A stretch of DNA of 64,000 nucleotides from Pseudomonas sp. JAI120 (GCF_014207255.1 NZ_JACHCZ010000001.1:732592-796591); one strand, 5' to 3'. Counted from the first letter of the stretch, positions 52,004 through 61,294 are shown. Made by a program: numbers and translations. Notes: generated from the sequence alone by a model not told the origin.

Positions 52004-53011
52004 CTAATCAGCATTGCTGGTCACAATGACCACACCGTCGGCACACCCATGCGCCAGCCAAGTTGTCCAGCCGAGGCGGCAGACGTTGTGTTCGCCGATG
52101 TGCAATGGCCTGATTTCCTCCTTGAGCAGTACCAGGCGCAGGTCATAGGCCAGAGGGTCGCGTGCCGTCAGCCGTAGCAATGCGCACAGCAACGGATAGT
52201 CCCCACCCGTGGGTAAAAACTCATGAAAACGCTGCCAGCCCAGGCCCTGCACATGCACCCTGAACTTGCCGCTGCGGTCAGTGACCCGACTACCCAGCAC
52301 CTGGTCATGACCGAGCACACTGTTGGTGGCACCCAGCCGATTTTGCTGGGGGACGGCAATGACCACCGAGCGTTCTACCCACTGCTCGACGAACAAGCGG
52401 GTGTGCTTGAAGTAGTAACGCAGCACCGTCTCGATCAAGGCTGCCGAATGGGCTCGCAGGCTGAGTAACCCCAGGTAGGGCAATAGCCGTTTGCAGTTCA
52501 ATTGGGTAGTCGCGCGGAGGTGCTTGCCCTTCAACCCGATCAAGGCAAACATCTGCTCGGAAAAGACATCCCGGGCGCCAGCCTGAAAAAACGCCCGGTA
52601 CCGGTACTTGCGCCAGATCGGCAGCATCAGCCGTTGTAACCGATGATGAAACAGGTCGAGGAAGTCCCGGGTAGCCTTGCCGCCCGCACCGTCAACAATC
52701 GCTTGTTCGCCATAAAACGCCGGCAATGGCGAACAAGCGCCGCACAGCCCCAACACGTTGAGGCAAAGACGCGCGCGCAATTGACCGTGTTCAACAAAAA
52801 ACTCCACCCGCTCAATATCGTGACCGGGGAAACCAAGACCTGGGTTGGCCTGAAACTCCAACAAGTCATACAGCGCGTCGTCATCCAGCATCGGATGAGC
52901 ATCGCGCAAACGCCTGATCACCTGCAAAACCGCCTGGAACAGCGAGTATTCGCGGATGACGCTGGACAGTGCCGTCAAAGCAGGGGCTGCTGGCCCATCC
53001 GGGGTGGCCAT
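52004..53011 (-). CDS. tssG: Type VI secretion baseplate protein TssG
   Basis: 335 residues with the TssG/ImpH pattern: EYSLFQAVLQVIRRL near the N-terminus, LEFQANPGLGFPGHDIERVE, and LPAFYGEQAIVD. TssG acts with TssF in the baseplate wedge. The start, preceded by AAGGAGACG, lies 37 bp inside the end of tssF, so translation is coupled. The stop lies seven bases before the tssH start. Confidence 0.93.
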   Translation of the reverse strand: MATPDGPAAPALTALSSVIREYSLFQAVLQVIRRLRDAHPMLDDDALYDLLEFQANPGLGFPGHDIERVEFFVEHGQLRARLCLNVLGLCGACSPLPAFYGEQAIVDGAGGKATRDFLDLFHHRLQRLMLPIWRKYRYRAFFQAGARDVFSEQMFALIGLKGKHLRATTQLNCKRLLPYLGLLSLRAHSAALIETVLRYYFKHTRLFVEQWVERSVVIAVPQQNRLGATNSVLGHDQVLGSRVTDRSGKFRVHVQGLGWQRFHEFLPTGGDYPLLCALLRLTARDPLAYDLRLVLLKEEIRPLHIGEHNVCRLGWTTWLAHGCADGVVIVTSNAD

Positions 53012-54762
53012 AGGTACACGTCTCCTTGTGTGCTGATGACTCGCAATTCGTGATAGGTATTAAGGCTGGCGTAAAGCGCGAAGAATTCGTTGAGTACCGA
53101 CGCGAACACAAACACCTCGCCCTGGCCAAGAAAACCTTGTGGATCAATCGTCAGGTCGATTCGTAAGCCCCTGAACGGCAAGCCACGGTGCAGTCGGTCG
53201 ACAGCCGAGTGCCTGATGGATCGCAATGCGCCAAGCTTTCGCTCACTGACTTTCTGCGCCTGTCGGTCGTGGTAGCGCGGCAGGTCGTAGGTTTCGAGAA
53301 TGACCTTCAAGGCATTGATGTCGGTCAATGACAGGTAGTTGAGCGACATGTTGCTGATGAGCCGCCAGAGAAAGTCCTGCTCCAGGGGGGGCGAATAGCT
53401 CGCGGTCGGCATGCAGATATTACGAAACGACAACCCTTCCGGTGTCTGCTCGCAAGGTTGGTTGATCTCCCCGATCTGAAGCAGCCGAGGCAGGTCGTGG
53501 TTGGTACACGTCAGCTCGATCGACAGGGTTTCCGGGCCATGCTCCGGAGCATTGGAAAACCCTAGCCAGGTATCGAGGCCCGCGTGCTGTGCCGATGCAT
53601 GTTGGCGAATGCTGTAGCTGGCGGAGGCCGCCGACAGTGCGTCATCGCTGTCATGCTCGAAGGACTCAAACGGTACGTAGGTCCGATATCCCGACCCGCC
53701 GGGGCGCCAACCCGTGACACTGTCCACGGAAAATACACAGGCGTTTTCCCGTGAGTATTCCCCCGGTATCACCAGGTATTCGTCCTGCTTGCCGTCCAGG
53801 CGGATCGGCACGGCGTCATGTTTGAACAAATTGGCGATGGGCGTGCAGTACAGCTTCACGTTGTCCAGGGTGGGGTGATGGGGATCACGCCATGGGTTAC
53901 GCAGTTTGAAACGCAGCACCACCGCACACACCTGCTTGAGCAGCTCATGGGGCAAACCGTGCAGTACATCCAGGCCCACCACGTCGACAAACAGGTACTT
54001 GTCAGGAAAGGCAAAGTACTCCTGCAAATGACGATATCCACGAAAGGTATTCATTGGATACGGAATCAACGCCTGCTCCTCGCTGAATCCCACCGGGCGT
54101 ACCCGGTCGGCGCCCAATCGCAACGAGAGGGGTTGCCCATCCTCCCCACTGACCGGCAAGCCATCGCGGCCCAAAGGTAGCAACTCGATACCCTCGAGAT
54201 GACGCAACAGGCTCAGGTACAGCCCTTGGCTGATGCAGCGATCACCCGCCAGGTGCAGACGTAGTTGATCGAACGTCCATTCACTGAAGTTGCCCCCGAC
54301 ACTCATGTCCAGGTGCAGGCTCAACAGCGCAACCTCGCCCTGGAGGCTGTATTCCAGAGCGCTCAGTTGCAGCGGCAGGACTTGCGTGGCGTAACAGGTA
54401 CGGAAGCGACAACGCTCACCCTTGAGGGCAGCACTTTCGACCGGGGTATCCCGCGCGACCATCACCCCAGGGCCGACGTGCTTCAACGGATCAAACTGCA
54501 AGATGCTGAAGGCGGGCATCGGCCGCATGTAGTTGGGCCACAGCAAATGCATCAAGGAATGAGTCAGCTCAGGCAGCTCATCATCCAGTTTCTGGCGCAA
54601 GCGACCGGTGAGAAACGCGAAGCCCTCCAACAACCGTTCCACATCCGGGTCCTGCCCTGGGTCGGCAAGAAACGGCGCGAGCGCAGGGTTACGTTCGGAG
54701 AAACGCCGCCCGAGTTGACGCAACGCACTCAGCTCGCTCTGGTAATAACGATTAAAGGACAT
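52975..54762 (-). CDS. tssF: Type VI secretion baseplate protein TssF
   Basis: About 595 residues from MSFNRYYQSELSALRQLGRR, the conserved TssF/ImpG N-terminus; GAGG upstream supports this start over the longer frame. Conserved LLEGFAFLTGRLRQKLDDELPELTHSLMHLLWPNY (cited in part) and a C-terminal LTIDPQGFLGQGEVFVFASV follow. TssF and TssG form the wedge of the baseplate. It overlaps tssE by 11 bp and tssG by 37 bp. Confidence 0.94.
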   Translation of the reverse strand: MSFNRYYQSELSALRQLGRRFSERNPALAPFLADPGQDPDVERLLEGFAFLTGRLRQKLDDELPELTHSLMHLLWPNYMRPMPAFSILQFDPLKHVGPGVMVARDTPVESAALKGERCRFRTCYATQVLPLQLSALEYSLQGEVALLSLHLDMSVGGNFSEWTFDQLRLHLAGDRCISQGLYLSLLRHLEGIELLPLGRDGLPVSGEDGQPLSLRLGADRVRPVGFSEEQALIPYPMNTFRGYRHLQEYFAFPDKYLFVDVVGLDVLHGLPHELLKQVCAVVLRFKLRNPWRDPHHPTLDNVKLYCTPIANLFKHDAVPIRLDGKQDEYLVIPGEYSRENACVFSVDSVTGWRPGGSGYRTYVPFESFEHDSDDALSAASASYSIRQHASAQHAGLDTWLGFSNAPEHGPETLSIELTCTNHDLPRLLQIGEINQPCEQTPEGLSFRNICMPTASYSPPLEQDFLWRLISNMSLNYLSLTDINALKVILETYDLPRYHDRQAQKVSERKLGALRSIRHSAVDRLHRGLPFRGLRIDLTIDPQGFLGQGEVFVFASVLNEFFALYASLNTYHELRVISTQGDVYLWPPRMGQQPLL

Positions 54763-55153
54763 CCGGCAAAACCTCGACTCGTCCGGGCTCGCATAGTCGC
54801 GCAACGAACACCACGGGCTGCTTGACACCCGCCACCATCAGCGTGGCCTCAATGGAGAACGCCTGGGCCAGAGGGTCGTGATCGCGCGGCAATGCAGTAA
54901 CCTGCACCTGCTTCAATCGTGGCTCGTAGGCCCGTATGAATCGCTCGATCAACAAGCGCGACTGGCTCAATGACTCATGCAGGCTCTGGTTCATATCATT
55001 AAGATCGGGCAAGCCGTAGTCCGGCAATGTCTGAACACTGCCCGCACGGATACTGAGCATTTTCCCCAGGTGGCTGGCAATGGACGTCACGCCACAGGCA
55101 TGTGCGGCCGCCGGGCGTTCGAGGCGCTCGAAAAGGCTATGTTTGTGGGGCAT
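54752..55153 (-). CDS. tssE: Type VI secretion baseplate protein TssE (gp25-like)
   Basis: About 133 residues of the T4 gp25 family (SLFERLERP near the start; YGLPDLNDMN, RLLIERFIRAYEPRL, SIEATLMVAG). Two starts are possible: ATG 55171, which overlaps the tssC stop as ATGA, and ATG 55153 (MPHKHSLFERL). I chose the latter because AAGGTCAGGGG precedes it. The product connects the baseplate to the sheath. Confidence 0.92.
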   Translation of the reverse strand: MPHKHSLFERLERPAAAHACGVTSIASHLGKMLSIRAGSVQTLPDYGLPDLNDMNQSLHESLSQSRLLIERFIRAYEPRLKQVQVTALPRDHDPLAQAFSIEATLMVAGVKQPVVFVARLCEPGRVEVLPDVL

Positions 55154-55167
55154 CCCCTGACCTTCTT

Positions 55168-56643
55168 TCATTCTTTGTCGAGCTTGCCAACCAGAGACAA
55201 AGTGAAGTCCGCCCCCATGTACTTGAAGTGCGGTCGCACACTCAGGTTGACGCGGTACCAGCCAGGCTCGCCATCTACGTCACTGACAACGATGCGGGCC
55301 GCTCGCAGCGGACGCCGCCCACGCACTTCGGCACTGGGGTTTTCCTGGTCGGCGACGTACTGGCGAATCCACTTGTTGAGCTCCAGCTCGAGGTCTGTGC
55401 GCTCTTTCCACGAACCCAACTGTTCACGCTGCAATACCTTCAGGTAATGGGCCAGCCTGTTGACCACCATCATGTAGGGCAACTGGGTCCCCAGGCGATA
55501 GTTCAGCTCGGCGTCCTTGCCCTCTGCGCTGATGCCGAACTGTTTGGGCTTCTGCACCGAACTGGCGGAAAAAAACGCGGCATTGTCACTGCCCTTGCGC
55601 ATCGTCAAGGCAATGAAGCCCTCTTGCGCAAGTTCGTATTCGCGGCGATCGGACACCAACACTTCGGTGGGGATCTTGGTCTCGATTTCGCCCATGCTAT
55701 GGAAGTGATGCAACGGCAAGTCTTCCACGGCCCCTCCGCTTTGCGGACCGATGATGTTCGGGCACCAGCGGAACCGCGCGAAGCTTTCGGTCAGGCGTGT
55801 GGCGAAGGCATAGGCGGTATTGCCCCACAGGTAATGCTCGTGGCTGCTCACCACGTTTTCCTGGTAGGCAAAGGTCTTGACAGGACACTCAAGGGGATCA
55901 TAGGGCGTACGGAGCAGGAAGCGCGGCACGGTCAGACCGATATAACGCGCATCTTCGCTCTGGCGAAAGCTTTGCCATTTGGCAAATTGCGGCCCTTCGA
56001 AATGGTCCTTGAGATCCTTGAGGTCAGGCAGTCCCGTGAAGCTTTCCAGGCCGAAGAACGCCGGCCCGGCTGCGGCAATAAAAGGCGCGTGCGCCATGCA
56101 CGCGACACTTGAAGCGTATTGCATCAGTTTCACATCGGGCGCGCTGGGGGACAGGAAGTAATTGGCAATGATCGCGCCCACAGGCTGACCACCAAATTGA
56201 CCGTACTCAGCGCTGTAGACATGTTTGTACAACCCGGATTGAGTCATTTCCGGTGAGTCTTCGAAATCATCCAGCAAGTCTTGCCGGGAGACGTTCAACA
56301 GTTCGATCTTGATGTTTTCACGAAAATTGGTGCGGTCGACCAGCAATTGCAAACCTTTCCAGGAAGCTTCCAGGGCCTGGAACTCCGGGTGGTGCAAAAT
56401 TTCATCCATTTGCTGGCTGAGCTTCGTATCGATCTCGGCAATCATTCGGTCGACCAGGCGCTTCTTGACGGGCTCGCCGTGGTTCTGTGGTTTGATCAAC
56501 TCCTCGATAAACGCCGAGACACCCCGCTTGGCGATGGCATAGGCCTCGTCATCCGCACTCAGCAGTGTCTGGGCAATGATGTTGTCGAGGATGCTGTAAT
56601 CCTCACTGGTGTGTTCCGGTATCGGATTCTGTTGGGTGGTCAT
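55168..56643 (-). CDS. tssC: Type VI secretion sheath large subunit TssC
   Basis: 491 residues, VipB/ImpC type. Features include HHPEFQALEASWKGLQLLVD and RFARWCPN-type FRWCPNIIGPQSGG, with RLAHYLKVLQREQLGSWKE near the C-terminus. With TssB it builds the contractile sheath. AAAGGACACTGACCGC precedes the ATG; 27 bp separate it from tssB. Confidence 0.96.
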   Translation of the reverse strand: MTTQQNPIPEHTSEDYSILDNIIAQTLLSADDEAYAIAKRGVSAFIEELIKPQNHGEPVKKRLVDRMIAEIDTKLSQQMDEILHHPEFQALEASWKGLQLLVDRTNFRENIKIELLNVSRQDLLDDFEDSPEMTQSGLYKHVYSAEYGQFGGQPVGAIIANYFLSPSAPDVKLMQYASSVACMAHAPFIAAAGPAFFGLESFTGLPDLKDLKDHFEGPQFAKWQSFRQSEDARYIGLTVPRFLLRTPYDPLECPVKTFAYQENVVSSHEHYLWGNTAYAFATRLTESFARFRWCPNIIGPQSGGAVEDLPLHHFHSMGEIETKIPTEVLVSDRREYELAQEGFIALTMRKGSDNAAFFSASSVQKPKQFGISAEGKDAELNYRLGTQLPYMMVVNRLAHYLKVLQREQLGSWKERTDLELELNKWIRQYVADQENPSAEVRGRRPLRAARIVVSDVDGEPGWYRVNLSVRPHFKYMGADFTLSLVGKLDKE

Positions 56644-56670
56644 GCGGTCAGTGTCCTTTTACTGAAAATG

Positions 56671-57168
56671 TCAGGCGGTGTGGCTGCCCAGTTCCAACTC
56701 GGCCAATACCCGGGCGCGGGACTCGTCATCCGCCAGGGCGTGCTCAATGGCTTTGCGAAAGCTTGGTGTATTGCCCAGCGGTCCTTTGAGAGCCATGAGT
56801 GCTTCACGCAATGCCATCAGCTTGTGCAATTCGGGTATCTGCTCCACCAGGTTCGCGGGATTGAAATCCTTCATGGCATTGATACGCACCTCAATGGCCA
56901 GCTCCTCGACCTCAGCACACTCCTGCAGGCGATTGGGTACGTTCAGCGTCAGGCTTAGCGCTTGCTTGGCCAGCACGTCATCAAGGGTGTTCTTGTCGAT
57001 GGCAATGGGCTTGCGGTCTTCAAGCTTGCGTACATCCTCACGCTGGGTGAAGTCACCCAGCACCAGCAGCTTCAACGGCAGTTCGACTTCATCCTGCGCC
57101 CCACCGATGGCGGGCTTGAAGGTGATATTGATACGTTCCCTGGGCGCTACCGAACCTTCTTTGGCCAT
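56671..57168 (-). CDS. tssB: Type VI secretion sheath small subunit TssB
   Basis: 165 residues, VipA/ImpB type. It begins MAKEGSVAPRERINITFKP and contains LPLKLLVLGDFTQRED, typical of TssB, and the C-terminal part interacts with TssC and ClpV. AAAGGAGAAACAC precedes its ATG. First sheath gene after tssA. Confidence 0.96.
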   Translation of the reverse strand: MAKEGSVAPRERINITFKPAIGGAQDEVELPLKLLVLGDFTQREDVRKLEDRKPIAIDKNTLDDVLAKQALSLTLNVPNRLQECAEVEELAIEVRINAMKDFNPANLVEQIPELHKLMALREALMALKGPLGNTPSFRKAIEHALADDESRARVLAELELGSHTA

Positions 57169-57200
57169 TGTGTTTCTCCTTTTCCAAGTGGCTCGAAAGC

Positions 57201-58757
57201 CTATTCAAGTACCGCTTCAAGATCGAAGAGGCATAGCCTGCGATGGGTGTCTTCCTTACGCTCGCGCACGGCCTGGTTTTGTGGCAACAAGTCACAGCAA
57301 CGATGAAGCAGTTGGGTCACTTGCAAGGCCAACTCCGGCTCCCAGTGTTCCAGGCCCCTGCGTTGCAGCTCGTTTTCCAGATGTTCGAGCTGGATCTTCG
57401 CCAACTCGTGTTTGCCCGCCTGCCCACATAGACGCGCCTGCGCAAGTCGCCAATGAAAACGGGCACGATCGCTGTGAGCGGCATGCATGCCCTGCTTGAG
57501 TTCATGGACGGCCGCCTTGAGCCCGTCCTTGCGCAGCCGCAGTCGTGCCGCTTGCAAGGCCGCCTCCCAAGGCTCGGCATCGGCATCCACCACTGTCAGT
57601 GATTCGGGCAACTGCAGATGACGGGCAACCTGCTGCGCGATCCAGTTGCGCGTGGGGACATCGGCAAAGGGAGCACCATCGTGAAAACGAAACTCGGGCA
57701 GGTTGGGCAGGCGCTGCAGCAACAGGGCGAAGTTCACTTCCAACTCAGTCATGGCCAGGTCGGCCTGCAGCGCTTCCAGGCACTGCCAGACCATGTACAA
57801 CCCGTCAAACCAGAACAGCGCACCGGCGAGACTGGCCTCGAGTTCGAGCATCAAGTCGGTGTAATGGCCTTGGGCAAGCCGCTCCTGGTAACGCTTGAGT
57901 TTTTCGGGTGCAGGCCCGCGCAAGGTGGTGATCCGTTCGCTGTCAGCGTCCGGGTAGCTGACGAGGGTCAGCCAGGTCAGCGCGCGATTCAGGCGCAGTG
58001 CGCGCAGGTCAGCGGCGTTCTGGCGCAACCACCAGGCACACAAAGGACGGGCCTGATCCTGTAAGGCGCGCAGCAACTTGTGGGCATCTTTCTCGGTGCC
58101 CACCACAACCTCGGCATTCTGCAACAGGGTGGTCACCTGCTTGACCTGCCCCTGCCCGGCAATATCGCCCAAGCTCGCGACCGGAGAATCGTCTTGCGCA
58201 ACACGCTCCAACCGCTGGGCCAGTTGCCTGCGAATCGGCAGGAACAGCGGCGCGTTATCTTCCAGGCGCTCGACACAGCACTTATCGAGACACACCAGAT
58301 GTTCAAGCACGGATTCGAACAAGGGCTGCTGACCCTGCAGCGACGGGCTTTGCGCGAAGAGGGACTCGAGGCGCCCCGCCAGCCAACTGAAGGCTGCGCC
58401 ACGAGTACGCGGTTTTTCGGGATAGACCGCAGACCAATGATGCTCACAGAGATAGCGCAATAACCCAAGGCCGGCCAACAGCCCTGGAAAGGATTCCCGT
58501 TGATACAATGCCCAGGTCAGCCAGACGACGACCCGCAGATCCTTGGATTGTTGACGCAACAGGTACTCGCCGATTTCCAGGACCTTCTGCCAGTCGGTCT
58601 GGACGCCCGCATGAATCGATTGCGCCTTGCCCAATTCGAACTCCAGAACTTCATACTCACTTGAATAGCGCATATCGCTGCCGGCAAAACTCGTCCGCGT
58701 GCAGGGCGACCGTGCAAGTTCAAGGTAATCGTTATAGAGTTTTTCTGAATAAGACAT
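57201..58757 (-). CDS. tssA: Type VI secretion protein TssA (ImpA N-terminal domain)
   Basis: About 518 residues from MSYSEKLYNDYLELARSP; the apparent upstream extension uses a TTG and adds three residues. The ImpA-like N-terminal domain (DWQKVLEIGEYLLRQQSKDLRVVVWLTWAL, cited in part as VLEIGEYLLRQQSKDLRV) is followed by a long helical part with HRRLCLFDLEAVLE at the end. TssA helps tail-tube assembly. It is the first gene of the minus-strand T6SS operon, transcribed away from hcp. Confidence 0.9.
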   Translation of the reverse strand: MSYSEKLYNDYLELARSPCTRTSFAGSDMRYSSEYEVLEFELGKAQSIHAGVQTDWQKVLEIGEYLLRQQSKDLRVVVWLTWALYQRESFPGLLAGLGLLRYLCEHHWSAVYPEKPRTRGAAFSWLAGRLESLFAQSPSLQGQQPLFESVLEHLVCLDKCCVERLEDNAPLFLPIRRQLAQRLERVAQDDSPVASLGDIAGQGQVKQVTTLLQNAEVVVGTEKDAHKLLRALQDQARPLCAWWLRQNAADLRALRLNRALTWLTLVSYPDADSERITTLRGPAPEKLKRYQERLAQGHYTDLMLELEASLAGALFWFDGLYMVWQCLEALQADLAMTELEVNFALLLQRLPNLPEFRFHDGAPFADVPTRNWIAQQVARHLQLPESLTVVDADAEPWEAALQAARLRLRKDGLKAAVHELKQGMHAAHSDRARFHWRLAQARLCGQAGKHELAKIQLEHLENELQRRGLEHWEPELALQVTQLLHRCCDLLPQNQAVRERKEDTHRRLCLFDLEAVLE

Positions 58758-58937
58758 TCGGCACAATTACCCAAAACAAAAAGTTCAAAGCATTAACATT
58801 TAAACCATATATCAAAGCGCCATCCAATCTTCGCCAGCGCCACCGCAAAGTTCGTAAACCTTAGCCATGCAAACAGCATTCAACAAGCAGCGCCTCGACA
58901 CTTAAGTAATTTCCTACAATCACTGCAATTCAAGGCC

Positions 58938-58955
58938 TGCGCAGGGTTTTGCGCA
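58938..58955. promoter_or_regulatory. Paired TGCGCA boxes, candidate activator site 1
   Basis: TGCGCA at 58938-58943 and 58950-58955, six bases apart (CTGCGCA-GGGTTT-TGCGCAG), an overall imperfect dyad. About 190 bp upstream of the hcp -24 element. Confidence 0.5.
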
Positions 58956-59029
58956 GTTAAACCCTCATCTGTTTCCGAATATCCTTGCCAAGCCCAATAC
59001 CAACAAACCAAACTCCATGAGCAACTAAA

Positions 59030-59045
59030 TGCGCACTTATGCGCA
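59030..59045. promoter_or_regulatory. Paired TGCGCA boxes, candidate activator site 2
   Basis: TGCGCA at 59030-59035 and 59040-59045, four bases apart. About 100 bp upstream of the hcp -24 element, a normal position for a sigma-54 enhancer. Confidence 0.5.
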
Positions 59046-59143
59046 ACGTATTCTGCATATATTCGATTAAATCATGCACTTCCAATCAAAAAACCACCCC
59101 ACTGACCGCCGGACCCACTGTTTTTATTGGGACTGATACTTTC

Positions 59144-59159
59144 GGGCACGCTTCTTGTT
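59144..59159 (+). promoter_or_regulatory. Sigma-54 (-24/-12) promoter for hcp
   Basis: GGGCACG-N4-TTGTT matches the TGGCACG-N4-TTGCW consensus apart from one base in each half (G for T, T for C). The -12 element lies about 70 bp before the hcp start. The operon encodes a VasH-like sigma-54 activator, which supports this reading. Confidence 0.7.
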
Positions 59160-59228
59160 AATGAGAGTTGCCCGACCGGCACCATTACCGGTTGGAACGA
59201 CCTCATCAATCAGGCAAGGAAACCCGTC

Positions 59229-59744
59229 ATGCCAACACCCGCGTATCTTTCCATCACCGGTGTCAAACAAGGTTTGATTACGGCAGGCACTTTTACCCAG
59301 GACTCGGTAGGCAACATTTATCAGGAAGGCCATGAAGACCAGATTCTGGTCCAGGCCTTTGCTCATCAGGTGATCATCCCCCGCGACCCGCAGTCGGGTC
59401 AGCCGACGGGCCAGAGGGTCCACAAGCCGTTGATGATCAGCAAGGTCTTCGATAAGTCATCGCCCTTGCTGTTCAGCGCATTGACCAGCGGTGAAGAGGT
59501 CAAATGCCGACTGGAGTGGTTCCGAACATCATCGGCCGGCACCCAGGAGCACTACTTCACGATTGAACTGGAGGGCGCGACGCTCGTGGACATCCAATCC
59601 CGCATGCCCAATTGCCAGGACCCGGACAATGCCCACTTCACTCACCTGGAGGATGTGTATTTCACCTATCGCAAGATCGTATGGACCCACGAAGTGTCCG
59701 GCACATCCGGATCGGATGACTGGCGCAGCCCGGTAGCGGGTTAA
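59229..59744 (+). CDS. hcp: Type VI secretion tube protein Hcp
   Basis: 171 residues from MPTPAYLSITGVKQGLI, with CAAGGAAACCCGTC before the ATG. Conserved Hcp features: GTFTQDSVGN, PRDPQSGQPTGQRVHKPL, SPLLFSALTSGEEV and HYFTIELEGATLVDIQ. Hcp hexamers form the inner tube and carry effectors. The gene diverges from tssA and is preceded by a sigma-54 promoter; no vgrG follows. Confidence 0.96.
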   Translation: MPTPAYLSITGVKQGLITAGTFTQDSVGNIYQEGHEDQILVQAFAHQVIIPRDPQSGQPTGQRVHKPLMISKVFDKSSPLLFSALTSGEEVKCRLEWFRTSSAGTQEHYFTIELEGATLVDIQSRMPNCQDPDNAHFTHLEDVYFTYRKIVWTHEVSGTSGSDDWRSPVAG

Positions 59745-59760
59745 GTCGGACCTGTGCAGG

Positions 59761-59786
59761 AACGGGTGCCAGGGATGGCACCGTTT
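59761..59786. terminator. Hairpin terminator between hcp and the aldo/keto reductase
   Basis: AACGGGTGCCA (59761-59771) pairs with TGGCACCGTT (59776-59785), one G bulged, followed on the plus strand by TCT. It lies between the two convergent genes and could serve both. Confidence 0.6.
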
Positions 59787-59797
59787 CTGCCAAGCAG

Positions 59798-60619
59798 CTA
59801 CACCATCGCCAAGGGATGCTTGCGCTTGGGTGCTCCGAACACCCGATCGATGGCATCCAGGTCGTGCTCATCCAGCAGCACCTTGGCGGCGGCCGCATTA
59901 AGCCGTACATGCTCCGGGGTGACCGCCTTGGGGATGGCGATCACACCGTCCTGGCGCAGCACCCAGGCCAGGGCGACCTGGGCGGGCGTGACCTCGTGGC
60001 GGCGGGCGATCTGCTTAAGGGTCTGGCTGGACAGCAACGCCCCACCCTGGGCAATCGGGCAGTACGCCATCAGCGGCAAATGGTGTTGTTGCCACCAGGG
60101 CAACAGGTCGAATTCGATCCCGCGCTCTTCGATGTTGTACAGCACCTGATTGGTCGCGCAGGCCGGGGATGCGAGTTCCTGCAGGTCGGCCACATCGAAA
60201 TTGGAGACGCCCCAGCGGCCGATCTTGCCCGCCTCACGCAGGCGCTCGAACGCTTCGACGGTTTCTTCAAGCGGGTACTGGCCACGCCAGTGCAACAGAT
60301 ACAGATCAATGTAGTCCGTGCCCAGGCGCTGGAGGCTGGCTTCACACGCACGGGGCACGCCCTTGTGGCTGGCGTTGTGCGGGTAGACCTTGCTCACCAG
60401 GAACACCTGGTCGCGCCTGCCGCTGATGGCTTCGCCCACGACCTCCTCGGCGCCACCCTCGCCATACATCTCGGCGGTATCGATCAAAGTCATGCCCTCG
60501 TCGATCCCCAGTTGCAATGCCGCAACTTCGGCGCGGCGCCGGTCTGGGTCTTCGCCCATGCGCCAGGTTCCCTGGCCGATGACAGGGACGGGAACGCCCG
60601 CCAGATCAATGGTGCGCAT
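59798..60619 (-). CDS. Aldo/keto reductase
   Basis: About 273 residues from MRTIDLAGVPVPVIGQG, with CAGGAGGTTGTC before the ATG (a longer frame is not needed). The (beta/alpha)8 enzyme has the catalytic tetrad in DTAEMYGEGGAEEVVG (Asp, Tyr), VSKVYP (Lys) and LLHWRG (His). It reduces aldehydes or ketones with NADPH; the physiological substrate is unknown. Convergent with hcp. Confidence 0.9.
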   Translation of the reverse strand: MRTIDLAGVPVPVIGQGTWRMGEDPDRRRAEVAALQLGIDEGMTLIDTAEMYGEGGAEEVVGEAISGRRDQVFLVSKVYPHNASHKGVPRACEASLQRLGTDYIDLYLLHWRGQYPLEETVEAFERLREAGKIGRWGVSNFDVADLQELASPACATNQVLYNIEERGIEFDLLPWWQQHHLPLMAYCPIAQGGALLSSQTLKQIARRHEVTPAQVALAWVLRQDGVIAIPKAVTPEHVRLNAAAAKVLLDEHDLDAIDRVFGAPKRKHPLAMV

Positions 60620-60725
60620 GACAACCTCCTGATGAATTCGCGGATTAACAGTGTGGCATTGCCCGGACAAAAGGGTTCAATCGAAGTATGGTTACCCTTT
60701 GCCAAGTCGCCAGGAAGGACCTGCA

Positions 60726-61220
60726 ATGCTGTTTGTCGTGATGCTCGGGGGCAAGCACCCACGGGCAAGAATTGAAGTTCACGATGTGGTGTTCGCCGTA
60801 GCGGACACGCTGGAAGGCACCTACCCGCAATTGCGCGAGGGCTGGTTTGGCAGCCCCAAGGGTGTGCATATTGATTCGTGGATGGCGGTGGATGGCGTCG
60901 ACGGCTGGAAGGTCGAACTCAGCCAACTGGCCCCCGCTGCCGACGCCCATCACCTGTACTTCATCAACCTTGGCGGCTATGAAACCAACAGCTTTGGCGA
61001 AGCCCACCACTACCTGCTGGTGGTCGCCCGCAACAAACAGGAGGCAACCCGCAAGGGCAAGCAACAAATGTTGCGCCACTGGTCCCAGGCCCACACCGAC
61101 GGCGTGATGGATATCGACGACTGCCTGCCCATCGACCTGGTGGACGGCCGCTACCTGCACCTGGTGCAAGGTGACCATCGGCCGATCATTCAGCAGAATG
61201 ACTACATTGTCTTGAATTGA
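60726..61220 (+). CDS. DUF1543 family protein
   Basis: A 164-residue cytoplasmic protein starting MLFVVMLGGKHPRARIEVHD, with CCAGGAAGGACC before the ATG. It contains the duplicated DUF1543-like pattern: VVFAVADTLEGTYPQLREGW, HIDSWMAVDGVDGW and LYFINLGGYETNSFGEAHHY, then LHLVQGDHRPIIQQND. No catalytic site is recognised. It stands alone ahead of the second repeat copy. Confidence 0.78.
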   Translation: MLFVVMLGGKHPRARIEVHDVVFAVADTLEGTYPQLREGWFGSPKGVHIDSWMAVDGVDGWKVELSQLAPAADAHHLYFINLGGYETNSFGEAHHYLLVVARNKQEATRKGKQQMLRHWSQAHTDGVMDIDDCLPIDLVDGRYLHLVQGDHRPIIQQNDYIVLN

Positions 61221-61294
61221 TGGGGGCTTATTCGACCGGACATCAGATGACTTAGGTAATGTCAGACGTAACACTGCTGTTGCTCTGGCTCTGG

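Larger units (their letters stand above)
58758..59228. other. Divergent tssA/hcp regulatory region
   Basis: This 471-bp AT-rich stretch without a gene separates tssA from hcp. It holds four TGCGCA boxes in two pairs and a sigma-54 promoter for hcp. No good sigma-54 site was seen reading toward tssA, so tssA may use another sigma factor. Confidence 0.7.
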
